DNA from: Laburnicola sp. R22_1
Taxonomy: Eukaryota > Ascomycota > Dothideomycetes > Pleosporales > Didymosphaeriaceae
Assembly (NCBI GenBank): GCA_014281115.1
Contig: JACONQ010000013.1
Coordinates: 858,501-922,500 of the forward strand
Reading direction: 5' to 3'
Length of the DNA stretch: 64,000 bases
Of this stretch, positions 11,501 to 22,244 are shown in pieces. Each line of letters opens with the position of its first letter. Position 1 is the first letter of the stretch. Made by a program: the position numbers and the translations under genes. Below the pieces are notes generated by a model. It searched no databases, was not told the DNA's origin, and saw only the letters and a list, made by a program, of their open reading frames with translations.

Positions 11501-12954
11501 ATGTGAGAAATCTATAAAGGCGTTGGTCTATTTGGCGTGTTGGCTATAAGGGTAACCTTGCCCCAAGTCTTAATTTTGTATTAGTGTTTACCTGCGCTAA
11601 TTTTCATGCTGGTATCCTCAACGCGCTCCTGCTTCCAGCCTACCCAGTTGGGAGAATTGATAACGTGGGTGTTGGAGCCAGAATTGACAATCTATTAGTC
11701 TCGCAGCGACATAGTGTCGTCGTTAATTGCTGCAACAGTTAGATTGAAACTATTATTGGTGGATCGCTCCTCTGAGACGCTGTTAGATCGCACGTCCAGT
11801 GTGATTATTGCCATGCTGTAGAGATTGCAGGCAAAGGCAGCTTCACTGTAGCTAGGTGGATTGCCGTTATCCAGTTGAATTGTTGCAGTTGTCGCAGGCG
11901 TTGGAGGCGTCAAAGACACTAACTTTAACAAAAGAGACTTGTTTGTCCTATTAACTGCTCGCTATACTTGCTTAAGCAGCTTCTTATTTTATAATGCTTG
12001 ATCTATACGCTAATAAATAGTGGGATCTTCACAAAAGTTGTGTGGAAAATAAGGACTATCCTTATTAAGATAGTAGCATTGTCCAAACTAGTGTATTAAG
12101 CCGCAGAGACAAGTTGGTGTAGTAGGCTTATTGTTTGCTTTGTTGTCTCTCTGAGTCTTTGCTACGCCCAGATTGCCAGCCATACTTGTGAGCTTTTGAG
12201 ATGACAGTTGAACTTGACAATAGTATGTTGTATATGCAGCGATGTAGTTCTCTAGCGTTGCTATCTCTGTGCCCTTGTTCTCCTAGTTGCACAGCTCGAT
12301 AAGCTTAGGTGTAGCGTAGTTAGAATCCACACCTTTAATTGCCTGTAAGAAATCCTTCTGCGCGCGCGTGCCTTTGATGTTAGGCAGATTAATCTTTATG
12401 TATTGATTGGTTATCTTAACCCATAAGCGTAACCAGTCTTTAATATTGCGCGACTTTAGTAGGACACAAAGACGCTTGTATTTATTAATTAGATTATGTT
12501 AGTAAACTACTGTTAATGGCGCAAGATGCGCCTTAAGGGTGACAAGCTGCGCGTGTAGCATATCTTTGTCTTGTATTAGATAAATATAACACTTGTTAAT
12601 TGTCTTACTAATCTCTATATTTAGGTTTTAAAGGCCCTACTTCTTTTTGTTGTAGCTAGCAAGGTGCTTATTATAACAATTGTATGCAAAATAATAGCGT
12701 TGGAATTTAACGTCGCTAAGGTTGGTGTTAAGATAGTGCTTGCCAGGCTCCTTGTCGACTTTGTAAGGGTGCGCTATAGGCTCTATAGGCTCTGTTAACT
12801 CTGGCAGATTAGCTGCAGCGACGTCTAGGTTATAGTACTGCTAAAGCTCTTGTTGTTATGCTGCGTCTTTGCGCAAATGGATCTATGCCTGCTAGTCCTT
12901 AGGCTTGCTAAGGACGACTGTGATACGCATTGTTGTAAACTCTTCTATTGCCAT
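8585..12954 (-). pseudogene. Copia 2 gag-pol polyprotein, RIP-inactivated
   Basis: Starts at ATG 12954 (MAIEEFTTMRITVVLSKPKD). A gag zinc knuckle CLCGLIH-FGQC lies near 12080-12125, with a stop replacing one residue. The protease motif reads IVNSGSNTHVIN with the catalytic Asp changed to Asn (about 11660-11700). A GAG_pre-integrase-like WGHLGRKVVNHLSDN sits near 11200-11245. An integrase tail, DTPAQNKGAEIAGKV, sits near 10740-10790. In the reverse transcriptase the YVDD box reads YINN (9586-9597), so both catalytic Asp are lost. RNase H ends with NGLTKILL near 8640, and the stop is at 8585-8587. Many TAA/TAG codons replace Gln. This is a relic of the usual virus-like-particle and reverse-transcription machinery. 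Confidence 0.88.
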
Positions 12955-13146
12955 TATGTTACTTGTTGCGAGAGTTGTACGCGGGTATTGTAAGATTGTT
13001 TGTATAAGATTACTAGATTACTAGATTATAGGATTGTTGTTAGATTACTAGATTATTAGATCGCGGAATTGTAAAAGTTGTAAAGTTGTTGTGAACAATT
13101 GCAGTTAAGTAGGCAGCCTTTAGTAGGTGCAGACTAGGCTTATAAC

Positions 13147-13299
13147 TGTTAGATTATTAAGATTCTTAGTTAAAAGTTAAGGCAATTGTTGATTGTAACT
13201 ATTGAGCTATGGGAGCCCCGTATACTCCTAAGTAGAGCACGGGCCAAGGCGCTGACGTAATCACAGCACCGCTGACGTAATCACCTATAATCCGTCACA
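13147..13299 (-). repeat. 5' LTR of copia element 2
   Basis: 153 bp, followed at once by the CCCTG duplication. Confidence 0.9.
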
Positions 13300-13370
13300 C
13301 CCTGCTTAGTAACTAAAAAGAGCGTAAAAAGGTAATTATAAAAAAAGCATAAAAAGTTATAAGCTTTAAA
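13300..13370 (+). repeat. R repeat, right part
   Basis: Continues the R unit after copia 2: CTTAGTAACTAAAAAGAGCG followed by an A-rich stretch, as in the R copies further right. Confidence 0.65.
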
Positions 13371-13865
13371 AAAGAGTTAAAAAAAACATTGGTTTTTTTT
13401 CGTGTCACCCCACTGTAGTTTCAAGTTGCACACTTTATCACGTGACAGGTACCCGCAAACGTCATTCCATTGGATCTCTAGGTTGGCTTCAGGATTGAAA
13501 GTAAGCGCGATCAAAGAAAAAAAAGGGTGACCTGTATCTGTACCAGTGACATCTATTGATATACCCCGCATGTGTCGGGCCCGCACCGAATTCAAACATT
13601 TACGCTATTCGAATCTTGCTACTTTTATTCATTCATATCTGTTTATAATCAAATCAACTATTCATATATTATGAAAATAATAGCTACTGTCCAACATAAC
13701 CCAGTCCAATCGAATCTGAGACAAACACCCGACAGTTGTTATAAAGGAACTCACTTTGCTCTGAGAGTAGGATTTCAATGGGAGGACATGGATATATAAC
13801 TAGTTACAGAAGATTTTCTCACCTCCGCTCTGTCAACAAGACCCTCCCTCCTCAGCATTGCGCTC
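13371..13865. other. Host island, downstream of the metallopeptidase gene; no further gene seen
   Basis: Base composition returns to normal. Short open frames here have no recognisable features. It probably holds the 3' untranslated region of the minus-strand gene at 13866-14402. Confidence 0.4.
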
Positions 13866-14402
13866 TTACATGCCATCATTCAACATAGCCTGCATCATTT
13901 GAACATGTCGGTTCGCGTTCGTCTCACTCCATTCGGTATCAAAATTCAACCCATATGGCCAAAAATGCGATCCTCCACAGTTAATCTTCGCGCTCGGTCC
14001 ATCGAAGCTCCTCAACAGTGGCAGTGCCGTTGGCCAGTTGCCCGATGCGCAGAGTCGGTCGAAGTTAGCCGTCTGTCCCACTCCAAGCGTGTGCGAAATC
14101 TCATGCATGGCCGTCCGTTCCGTCATGTATGCCCTGTTGGAGCCGAATCGCATGTTGCCGTTGTAGTTTGCGTCCGCCGTCGGGACGCTAGGCTCGTAGG
14201 ACACTCTGATGTTTTTTGTGCATTTTGCGTTGCAGTATCTGCCATAGCGGGCAACAGCTAGCTTCATAGCGGCATCAATTTTGGTGTATGCGTCCCTCTG
14301 GTCGGCGGTGGGGTTCGAGGCTTTTTGGATGGTGTAGGTAATCGCTGCGCATGAGACAGTGGCGGCATAAACGATCGCGGTGAGGATGACTGAGAACTTC
14401 AT
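13866..14402 (-). CDS. Small secreted zincin-like metallopeptidase
   Basis: 178 residues, one uninterrupted frame. Residues 1-19 (MKFSVILTAIVYAATVSCA) are a typical signal peptide, so the product should be secreted. The zinc-binding motif HEISHTLGVG spans residues 100-109 (H100, E101, H104). Position 110, where many metzincin-type motifs have the third ligand, is Gln. H146 in the conserved-looking HFWPYGLNFDTEW segment is a candidate third ligand. Four mature cysteines (57, 61, 118, 142) could form two disulfides. No RIP stops, unlike the elements on both sides. Size, secretion and location beside repeats resemble fungal effector or secreted hydrolase genes, but substrate and role are unknown. 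Confidence is high for a real gene and moderate for peptidase activity. Confidence 0.82.
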   Translation of the reverse strand: MKFSVILTAIVYAATVSCAAITYTIQKASNPTADQRDAYTKIDAAMKLAVARYGRYCNAKCTKNIRVSYEPSVPTADANYNGNMRFGSNRAYMTERTAMHEISHTLGVGQTANFDRLCASGNWPTALPLLRSFDGPSAKINCGGSHFWPYGLNFDTEWSETNANRHVQMMQAMLNDGM

Positions 14403-14557
14403 GATGGGCAGTGATGGGACAGTAACGGCGTTACCGCTTGTACTGGATGTATAAAGATTGAATGGAGAGCTCGAAGGGGTTGAGTTCGTAGCTAGTGGAC
14501 ACTGTTGCAGTGACCAATGCCACTTATATATAAATCGAAGTGCAGGGCTGCCACTTT

Positions 14558-14596
14558 CCGATAGCGGTGCTGTGGGGCACGCATTTGGACTTGTTT
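14558..14596. repeat. 39-bp direct repeat, copy 1
   Basis: Begins CCGATAGCGGTGCTG and ends TTGGACTTGTTT. It is identical to 14706-14744 and lies about 155 bp upstream of the metallopeptidase start. Confidence 0.85.
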
Positions 14597-14705
14597 AAGA
14601 TGCACTGAAGCGATATCCGCTCAAATTTCATAAGTGGAGAATATTTTTGTATATGGATAGCAATATGTAATCGACGCTTTGCAGCTTGCGGAAAGTCGTA
14701 ATTTC

Positions 14706-14744
14706 CCGATAGCGGTGCTGTGGGGCACGCATTTGGACTTGTTT
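14706..14744. repeat. 39-bp direct repeat, copy 2
   Basis: Exact copy of 14558-14596, 148 bp further upstream of the gene. Confidence 0.85.
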
Positions 14745-15316
14745 CGGATATTGTTTATATTGTATTGCCTTGGCGTGCTACCCCAAGCCAACGTGACCCA
14801 GGACTACCCGTGGACCTAGGTATAACAGTGCCGTCTCCGGCATGGCAAGCAGTTGAGAGATACTGTATCAAGTATGCTGCGAAGGTTAAGTTGAATCTTA
14901 ACGGATATGAATGAATGAAATAGCTATGCTCCGAAGGCTGTGTGACCACATTGCAAGCCCACCAGCTCGCCTTTAGTGAGAAGAGAAAATGTAGGCATTC
15001 GAAGGTACGATTCTATACAAACACCGTCACCACATCAACCAATTCACTTTCTACTTTGCGCTACCACTACTTGTGAAGCATTAAGCTGATCTGGCGTACG
15101 GCGTAGTTCTCATCCCGGGTGCGCAGATATAGTCACGAAACATTCGGCTCCCTAACATCAAGGAATACATAATGAAGTTAAATGAAAGAGTAAGTGTACT
15201 AAGAGCTCCTGCCGAATCAAGCGACAACCGATATTAGCCGAACCAGAACTTGATGGACCGCCGTTGCGTGGTGCCGGAGAATTCCAGACGCTCGGCTGCT
15301 GCCCTACCATATTTTA

Positions 15317-15347
15317 CCACCAAATGCACGGACCCACCAAATGCACG
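15317..15347 (+). repeat. Left terminal 17-bp doublet
   Basis: CCACCAAATGCACG at 15317 and 15334. Confidence 0.8.
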
Positions 15348-15467
15348 TTTTTGCCGCCACCAAGGGCAACACTCCAAAACCTATACAACGCCAAATATAT
15401 AGTAAAATCACTAAATTTTTTGCAGTAGCACTCGTAGGAGCATGTAAAACCATTGCGCAATAATAAA

Positions 15468-17339
15468 TTACTTGCGATAACGCTATAGGAGCTGTACAGT
15501 ATGGGTGCGCGTGGCTCTGGCGGGTGAGGGCACCCTCTCTCCAGTGGGCTCTTGATCAACAATAGTAGCCTCAGGTCTCTCAAGAGCTTGTTTTTTTGGT
15601 GTACAAGGGTTGAGGCTCTGTTAATTACCCTTTTTAGACAATTGTATATCACCTTTAAGTTGCTTTTCGAGCTGCTTTTGGAGTAGCTTTTCAGCTCGCT
15701 CAGCAGCCTTGGCCTCTTTTGCTTACGCCTTCAGTTCTCGCGCCGCCAAACGTACGTGAGCTCTCTCCTCTTTAAGAGCTTGTTTCTCCTGCTTTTTGAG
15801 AAGCCTTTGGTGTTAAGCCTCTAAGAGTTGTTGTTATTGAAGCTTTTTATCAGTCTCAATTTGCTCCTGCCTCTTGCAGGCCCTCTAAACTTTACTAGGT
15901 GAGTAAAATACGGCGCCGCCATGCCAATTATTAGGTTTATCAAGTAGGAGAGGCTTGCCAAGTTAACGGCGCCTCTTCTCGTTAATAAAAGCTTGCTTAA
16001 GCCTATTGTATTAGTGTTAAAGGATCCTATATTTAATCTCAAGCTTGTGATAACTTTGCGACAGCTGTTTACACTCCTTAGCGTAGTCCTCCGCAATAAT
16101 GTCCTTTAGTATTTGCCATACTTTACGCTAATCAGAATTAGAGAGGTTTAATAAGCTACTCTGACTTAAGGGAGGGCTCTCGTGCTCTGCAATAAACTTC
16201 TTAAGTATAGTGTTTAGGTTATAAGGTGACAACCTAGTACACTTAAAAGCTTTGAGTATTATTGTTTCTTAAAAGGCCCTTTGCTAGGAGGCGTTAAAGA
16301 GTCGATAAAAGTCGCGTTTGGTAATTGCTAAGAGGCCCTAGCAGTTGTACATAAACTCTAAGAGCTCTCTTGTATACGCCGTACTTAGAGGCTTGAACAT
16401 CGCCACATTAAGAGGCTAGAGAGTGTGGGTAGCGTGTGGCGGGAAGGTTATAAGGAGTATTTTGTTATTGTCGCAGTACGTGATAAATTGCATAGTAGTA
16501 TGAGACCCATGCCCATTAAGTATAAGTAGTTGGTACTCCCTACAAGCTTTCTCCTTAGTCTCGCGATTAAATACTTGTTTGAACCACGCTAAACCAATCT
16601 TATTGTTAGTCCACCCACTTAATAAGCTCGTAAAAAAGGCCTTGTAGTGTTGCAGATTAAAATCTTAAAGCCATAAGTCTTGTATATTGCCCATAGTAGC
16701 TTGATAAATCAAGGCTGGCGTTAGCGAGGTGCTGTTGGCGCAAATACAGGCAATTGTTATTACCCACTCTCTATTACTGTCCTAGAGCATTTGCTTGTAA
16801 GGGCCCTGCTCATACAGCTGCTGCGAGAACACTCTTTTCATCTTAGTGAGCACTCTAATAAGGAACCCTTTTTCATCCATATTGTACATATGGCGACTGT
16901 CGATATCGTACTAGGTTATTTTGTCGCCTAAAAGCTTAAAGTATAAGGCGTATTTGGTAGCAGAATCAGCGCGGTGGCGACAGGCGTCGATACCAGTAGT
17001 CCATCGCGATATAAGCTTTATATTGTTGCGGGCAATAAAGCGCTCAACCCAGTTTTTGCCTAGCTCTTTTCTAGCTATTTCTGTTGCAAAATTTTGGATT
17101 ATTTGCTTTGTAGGAGGCAGGCCTCTCTTGTTAAGCTTATATATATAGTTTACAAGCTCTTTTTCTTGTGTGGTGTTAAGAAATTTCTACTTATTTGCCC
17201 TCTCTATGTGGCTTTTATTGATCCCGCGCGCGCGCCGCGATAAAGTTAATCGCTCAACGCCAAATAATTTGGCAATTTTGGTGTAATTAGGCTTTTCACC
17301 TGCTGGCAAGCTTTCGATTGCTGTCAGCGCGGCCTCCAT
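15468..17339 (-). pseudogene. Pogo-like transposase, RIP-inactivated
   Basis: Readable from ATG 17339 (MEAALTAIESLPAGEKPNYT, a psq-type helix-turn-helix) through KELVNYIYKLNKRGLPPT and NWVERFIARN (CENP-B/Tc5-type helix-turn-helix) to the DDE_1 domain. Motifs are YNMDEKGF (first Asp kept), LLILNGHGSH (second Asp changed to Asn) and LQPLNVAMF (third Asp changed to Asn). A Lys/Glu/Gln-rich coiled C-terminus follows, and the stop is at 15468-15470. The ATG aligned with other copies has become ATT, and the next in-frame Met is given here as the start. About a dozen TAG/TAA codons replace Gln or Trp. Role when intact: cut-and-paste transposition into TA. Confidence 0.88.
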
Positions 17340-17398
17340 AGCGTCAATATTGGTGGAGTTATGAGCGTTGATAAACTACGTGGATTTTTTCAAAACCG

Positions 17399-17428
17399 TG
17401 CATTTGGTGGGGTCATGCATTTGGTGAT
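17399..17428 (-). repeat. Right terminal 17-bp doublet
   Basis: TGCATTTGGTG at 17399 and 17416, the inverse of the left end with one C-to-T type change. Confidence 0.8.
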
Positions 17429-17439
17429 TAGTCATGGTA

Positions 17440-17523
17440 AGCTAGCGCATATAGTGTCCGAACACATAGGGTTTCCGAACACCGCGCCACAACACCACAC
17501 CTGCAGAAAACACGCGATATCTC
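17440..17523 (+). repeat. Left 84-bp terminal inverted repeat
   Basis: Identical to the reverse complement of 19146-19229. It includes the TCCGAACAC doublet. Confidence 0.92.
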
Positions 17524-17541
17524 TCCACAACGCTCATTAAT

Positions 17542-19122
17542 ATGGACGCCCGCGAGGTTGCTATACAATCCGCTATTAACGATCTTAATACAGGTCTTTA
17601 TACTAGCCAGCGCGCCGCTGCGAAGGCGTACGGTATCCCTTTGTTAACGCTGCACGGTCGACTACGTGGCGCAACAAACAGCGCACTTAGCTATTAGCAT
17701 TAACAGCGGCTGACTCCTCTACAGGAGGATTTTCTAGTAGACTAGATCCTTGAAGAAGACGCACGCGCCTGCCCTCCCTCACACGCTTGCGCGCGAGAAA
17801 TGGTGAATCGAATTCTGCGTATGAATAGCGACAACTAGCCTGTTGGCAAGCTCTAGCTCTCACACTTTCTCCAGCGCCAGCCACGCGTTGCCTCTGTAGT
17901 TGGCAGAAAGCTAGAGGCTTAGAGAGCTAATGCAGCAACACTAGAGCAGCTACGCGCGTTCCTAGAGCTCTATAAGCAGACTTAACAGCGGCTTAATATA
18001 CAGGCGGAGAATACATACAATATGGATAAGACTGGCGTTGCTCCAGGGGTATGTACTAACACTAGAGTACTCTCTAGTAGTTAGAAAAAGAAGGCTTATA
18101 TTCGGTCTCTAGAGAATTGCGAGTGGGTCTCTATAATTGAGTGCGTATCGGCGACAGGGCAGAAACTACGCTGCGCAGTTATCTTTAAAGGCCAGAGCCT
18201 ACAGACTACCTGGTTCCTAGCCAAATCCGTGCCTAGCTGGCTCTATACAACCTCTAAGAACGGATAGACGTTAAAAGCGATAGGTGCTGAGTGGCTACAG
18301 CGTATATTCATACCTGAGACGGCTATAGGTGATGGCCAGTACCGCCTTCTTATCCTTGACGGTTACGGCAGCCATATTGATATAGACTTCCTTTGGCTCT
18401 GCAAGCAGCATCGAATCGAGCTCCTATACCTACCTGCGCATACCTCGCACGTCCTACAGCCTCTAGATCTCGCTCCTTTCTCTGTGATCAAGTCTAGTTA
18501 CAGACGTTAGATCTAGGAGCTCGCATCACTCGACGACGCTGCGCCTGTTAAGAAGGAGCGCTTTATCACCTGCTATCATCAAGCTAGGGAGGAAGGCTTC
18601 ACAGAGCGTGTGATTTGAGCTGGCTGGCAGGCATCTGGTATCTGCCCATTCAACATCAATCACGTGCTCAGCTCGTCGCAGGTCTCTTAGAGGCCTACTA
18701 CGCCTACACGTCAGCAGCAGCCTCAGCAGCAGCTCCAGAGCTTCCTCTCGACTCCCCAGGGCCCTCACTATCTCTATATAGCGCAGCGCAGCGTCCAGAG
18801 CGTCGAGAATCTAGGTCGTACGACCCGGCTGCTCCTACAGAAAGCAGGTAAGGCTCTAGCAGCTGCAAATACTAGAGCTGCAGGCCTAGAAGCAGAGAAA
18901 AGACGCCTTGAGCAGCAGCTAGAGATATCTACCTCTTAGCGTTAGCGTAAGCGCGTTTGAGTAGACCCAAATCAACGCTTTGCAGAGGTAGAGAGTATTA
19001 GGGAGGCTATGCGCGCAGCTGAGGCTTTAGCAGTCTAACCACGTAGATCTACTATATTAAGCACCTCAGAAATAGCTGCTATAGCTACAGCAGCTGCAGC
19101 GCTTGAATCTATGTGTAGTTAA
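17542..19122 (+). pseudogene. Pogo-like transposase with intact catalytic triad but in-frame stops
   Basis: 526-codon frame, ATG 17542 to TAA 19120-19122. The N-terminus MDAREVAIQSAINDLNTGLY plus QRAAAKAYGIPLLTLHGRL is a psq-type helix-turn-helix. The DDE_1 triad is complete: YNMDKTGVAPG (Asp codon 18025-18027), LLILDGYGSH and LQPLDLAPF. The C-terminus is Gln/Ala/Glu-rich. In-frame TAG/TAA codons at about ten positions, mostly where related proteins have Gln or Trp, make this copy non-coding. It belongs to a different subfamily from its neighbours (shorter linker, GVAPG after the first Asp). There is no frameshift. Confidence 0.87.
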
Positions 19123-19145
19123 TGGCAATTGTAAGTAGCGTTGCT

Positions 19146-19229
19146 GAGATATCGCGTGTTTTCTGCAGGTGTGGTGTTGTGGCGCGGTGTTCGGAAACCC
19201 TATGTGTTCGGACACTATATGCGCTAGCT
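19146..19229 (-). repeat. Right 84-bp terminal inverted repeat
   Basis: Perfect inverse of 17440-17523. Confidence 0.92.
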
Positions 19230-19465
19230 TATAGCCGTTAGCATCTTCAATGCGAAAGTGCGGGCGTGGGGCACCAGAAAGTTACACGTCAAAGAAGGTA
19301 TTCAATTGTATTAGGAAAAAAGTGTGAATGCTATGTGTTAACCTAGAATGAGAAATGTCAAGGCGAACTGTACTCGGAATTTTGTCCTGTAGCTACACAA
19401 GCGGCCCTACAAAACATTCTAGAGGCAGCATCACCAGCTAGTGAGTGACCCGTACCCTGCCTTGG

Positions 19466-19495
19466 CAGTCAATGTGCGCAATCAGTCAACGCGCG
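19466..19495 (+). repeat. Left terminal 17-bp doublet
   Basis: CAGTCAATG at 19466 and CAGTCAACG at 19483. Confidence 0.7.
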
Positions 19496-19543
19496 CTGGA
19501 GAGATGCAACACACCAACTTTGCCACACCATAACTCCACCAAT

Positions 19544-20812
19544 ATGGATCCCATCGAGGCTGCGATTACAGCAATTGAATCGCTAGGACCAGGAGAAAAT
19601 TTTACGTATACAGAAATGGCGAAAAGATTTGGTGTTGTACGGTCTACATTAACGCGAAGGCACCAACGCGTATCGCGCGCGCGCGAAGTTACCAACAAGA
19701 ATCGACAAAATCTCAACCAACACCAAGAGAGGGAGCTCCTACGATATATTGAACGCCTTACTGAGCGTGGCCTACCTCCTACACGTCAAATGATACGGAA
19801 TTTTGCGTCCTGTATTATTAAGAAGGATGTCTCAATGGCGTGGGCTGATCGATTTATCAAGCGCCACCAAGAGGACTTAATAATAAGGTGGTCAACTGGG
19901 CTTGATAGGAATCGCCACAACGCTGATTCAGAGGCAAAATACAGGCTCTACTTTGAGCTTCTGCATAAGAAGATTGCAAAGTACGGTGTAGAACCTCAGC
20001 ATACGTACAATATGGATGAGAAAGGCTTTCTCCTCGGTATCACCGGCCGTTCGAAAAGGATGTTCAACAGGCCTCTATACATGAGTCGACAAGTGAGGCA
20101 GGCACTACAAGACAGCTCTTGCGAGTGGATTTCAACACTCGCATGTATTTGCGCTAACAGCTCTACTGTTGATCTAGCCCTAGTCTATAGGTCCAACGCT
20201 AAGACCCTACAATTAAGCTAGGTTAAAGAAATTGACAGTAACTCTTATAGAGTCTTTATCACCTCATTAACCTCTGGCTGGTCAAACAATCAAATCGGCA
20301 TTGCATGGCTCAAACAGGTGTTTGATCGGTGTACGAAACCAAAAGCTGGACGATCATATCGACTACTAATAGTTGACGGCCACGGGTCTCACCTTACTAT
20401 GGATTTTATTAACTACTATGACTAGAACAGGATTCTCCTTGCGATATTTCCTCCTCATTTAACCTATACGTTACAGCCTCTCGACGTCTGTGTGTTGAAG
20501 TCTCTCTCAGCTACTTACTTATAAGAGTTGTTAGAATATCTCTATAGGGGCCAAGGACTATTAACAGTCGCAAAGAGAGATTTCTTCACCCTTTTCTAGA
20601 AGTCCTGGATCACTACTGCTACGCCGCAATTGATTATGAGAGCTTTTAAATGTACAGGGATCTGGCCACCAGATTTGTTAACTATCCTCAAGAGGTTCAG
20701 TTAAGAGACTCCACTAGAGCGAGAATTACGAGAGAGCTCTATGTTAATACTCAGCGCGTCAGACTGGCGTAGAATTGAGCGACTATTACGCTCTACCGTC
20801 AAGGATACCGTA
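19544..20812 (+). pseudogene. Pogo-like transposase, 3'-truncated
   Basis: Starts at ATG 19544 (MDPIEAAITAIESLGPGENF) and is open to a stop at 20219-20221. It continues in frame with a few further stops. Helix-turn-helix: TYTEMAKRFGVVRSTLTRRH. CENP-B-like domain: ELLRYIERLTERGLPPTR through WADRFIKRH. DDE_1: YNMDEKGFLLG, LLIVDGHGSH and LQPLDVCV, all three Asp kept. The frame breaks off in the conserved SASDWRRIERLLRS segment, so the Lys/Arg-rich C-terminal region is missing. This and the in-frame stops make it inactive. Confidence 0.87.
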
Positions 20813-20818
20813 GCTTGG

Positions 20819-20848
20819 CAGTCAGTGCACAGCGTCAGTCAATGCACA
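20819..20848 (+). repeat. Terminal 17-bp doublet
   Basis: CAGTCAGTGCAC at 20819 and CAGTCAATGCAC at 20836. Confidence 0.75.
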
Positions 20849-22244
20849 CCCCCAACACGATCGCTCGGCCAGCAACATGAGGCTACTGAGCCACCCACAA
20901 TCAATATTATCACGAGATTTTCTGGAGTTGAGGTCTCCTAGGCCTGTAGATGATTGCTAGCTACTCAGATTATAGATATCTACTTGGTGTTCTGATGATT
21001 CGGCCACTGCGCGATGAGGGCGTTGGTAGAGCAGATGCAGCTTCATCAACGCGTACAGGTGCCGACGCAGGCTTTTTTCTTGATAGGTAGAACAGTAGAC
21101 TCTGAAGCCTTTTTGTTACCCTTTTTGGCTAATTTGATGCGATTTTGAAGTTGTTGATTGGCCCTACGAGCCTGTTGATTGAGGCGTCGCTCAGCAGCCT
21201 TATCGGCCCTCTGCTTTGCGCGCGCATCTCTAGCAGCTGCTCGAGCAACACGCTTCTCCTGGAGTAGTCTTGCTTTGAGCTGCTGGCTAGCTCGACGGGC
21301 CTCTGCTTGCTCACTTTTTTGAAGCTGTAGTTGCTGCGCTTCAGCATCTTTTTCGTGTTGACGATCACGTGCCCGCTGTACGCTATGAGGTGACCAGAAA
21401 ATAGCTCCACCATAATACTCATCTGGCCGATCAAGAGGTAGAGGCCTGCCTCGCTTTGAGTGTTTCTTCTGCCTTGCTAGAGCCTCCCGCAGGCCTTTGT
21501 TTTCATGCTCTAGGAGTTGCTTTTGTACAGAGATTGAGTGTACAGTTCGACTCAGCTTCTTGGCCTTATTACTACCCCCTGCATCAACAACAGCCTTCAG
21601 AAGCCTATCAATCTTTCTCCAATCTGAAGCACTGAGTACTGAGGTTGAGCTCTCTCGTGATTGTTGATCGGGAGGCACAGCCTGATCAAATCGCTTGAGG
21701 ATAGTCGTCGGATCCAGCGGGGAGATGCCTGTAGCTTCAAAGGCCCGGAGTATTAATGGCTGCCTCATAGTGTTGACCCAGGCCTTCCAGAATAGGCTGA
21801 AGAAGTCTCTCTTAGCAATAGAGGCTAGCCCCTGGCTGTTCTGTAGGAAGGCTGACAGCTCATTTGAATACGCAGTTGATAGAGGCTTGAACACGCAGAC
21901 ATCTAGAGGCTGCAACGTATGGGTCGAATGGGGTGGATAGATGGCCAACAGGGTCCTATTACGATCACAATAGTCAATAAAATCCATAGTGGTATGAGAT
22001 CCATGGCCATCAAGGATCAATAGTCGATATGATCGTCCAGCTTTTGACTTTGTGAGGCGATTAAACACCTGTTGAAGCCATGCTAGGCCTATCTGATTGT
22101 TCGTCCAGCCAGATTCTGATGCTGTGATAAAGGCCTAATGGTGTTGAGGATTGAGGTCCTCTATCCAACTTGATTGTATATCCGTAGAGGTGGCCTAATA
22201 GATTAGAGCTGGATCTAGGGCAGATCCGTCGGCGCATATACAGG

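Larger units (their letters stand above)
8280..13299 (-). mobile_element. Ty1/copia retrotransposon 2 (5.02 kb), RIP-damaged
   Basis: Flanked by the 5-bp duplication CCCTG (8275-8279, 13300-13304). LTRs of 153 bp each lie at 8280-8432 and 13147-13299, starting TGTTAGATT and ending GTCACA. The LTR-proximal CACCCCCTTAGCTT at 8431-8445 is the reverse complement of a polypurine tract, confirming minus orientation. Gag, protease, integrase, reverse transcriptase and RNase H remnants appear in copia order. It is inserted in the R repeat. Confidence 0.92.
14403..15315. other. Upstream region of the metallopeptidase gene; non-coding
   Basis: Contains the 39-bp direct repeats at 14558 and 14706, a CCAAT at 14514-14518 and an AT-rich TATATATA-like stretch at 14525-14534. 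The short open frames around 14720-14949 lie across the repeat and show no domain. No RNA gene recognised. Confidence 0.45.
15316..17428 (-). mobile_element. Pogo/Fot-like DNA transposon (2.1 kb)
   Basis: Inverted ends each carry a doublet of CCACCAAATGCACG at 17-bp period (15317/15334 on the left; the reverse complement at 17399/17416 on the right). TA or TA-like dinucleotides flank both ends. A complete but stop-riddled transposase lies between. Confidence 0.85.
17440..19229 (+). mobile_element. Pogo-like DNA transposon (1.79 kb) with perfect 84-bp inverted repeats
   Basis: Ends at 17440-17523 and 19146-19229 are perfect inverted repeats of 84 bp (AGCTAGCGCATATAGTGTCC...). They are flanked by TA at 17438-17439 and 19230-19231. 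TCCGAACAC recurs inside each end at 17457 and 17474, a 17-bp period. Base composition is near normal; RIP is light. Confidence 0.92.
19455..20812 (+). mobile_element. Truncated pogo-like element
   Basis: Begins near a TA at 19453-19454 with a CAGTCAAYG doublet (19466 and 19483, 17 bp apart). The transposase reads into its C-terminal third and stops being recognisable at 20812, where the next element begins at another TA. No right end is present. Confidence 0.75.

Noticed and set aside
14720..14949. Short open frames on both strands upstream of the metallopeptidase
   Set aside because: They overlap the 39-bp repeat and each other, with no domain, signal peptide or coding bias visible.
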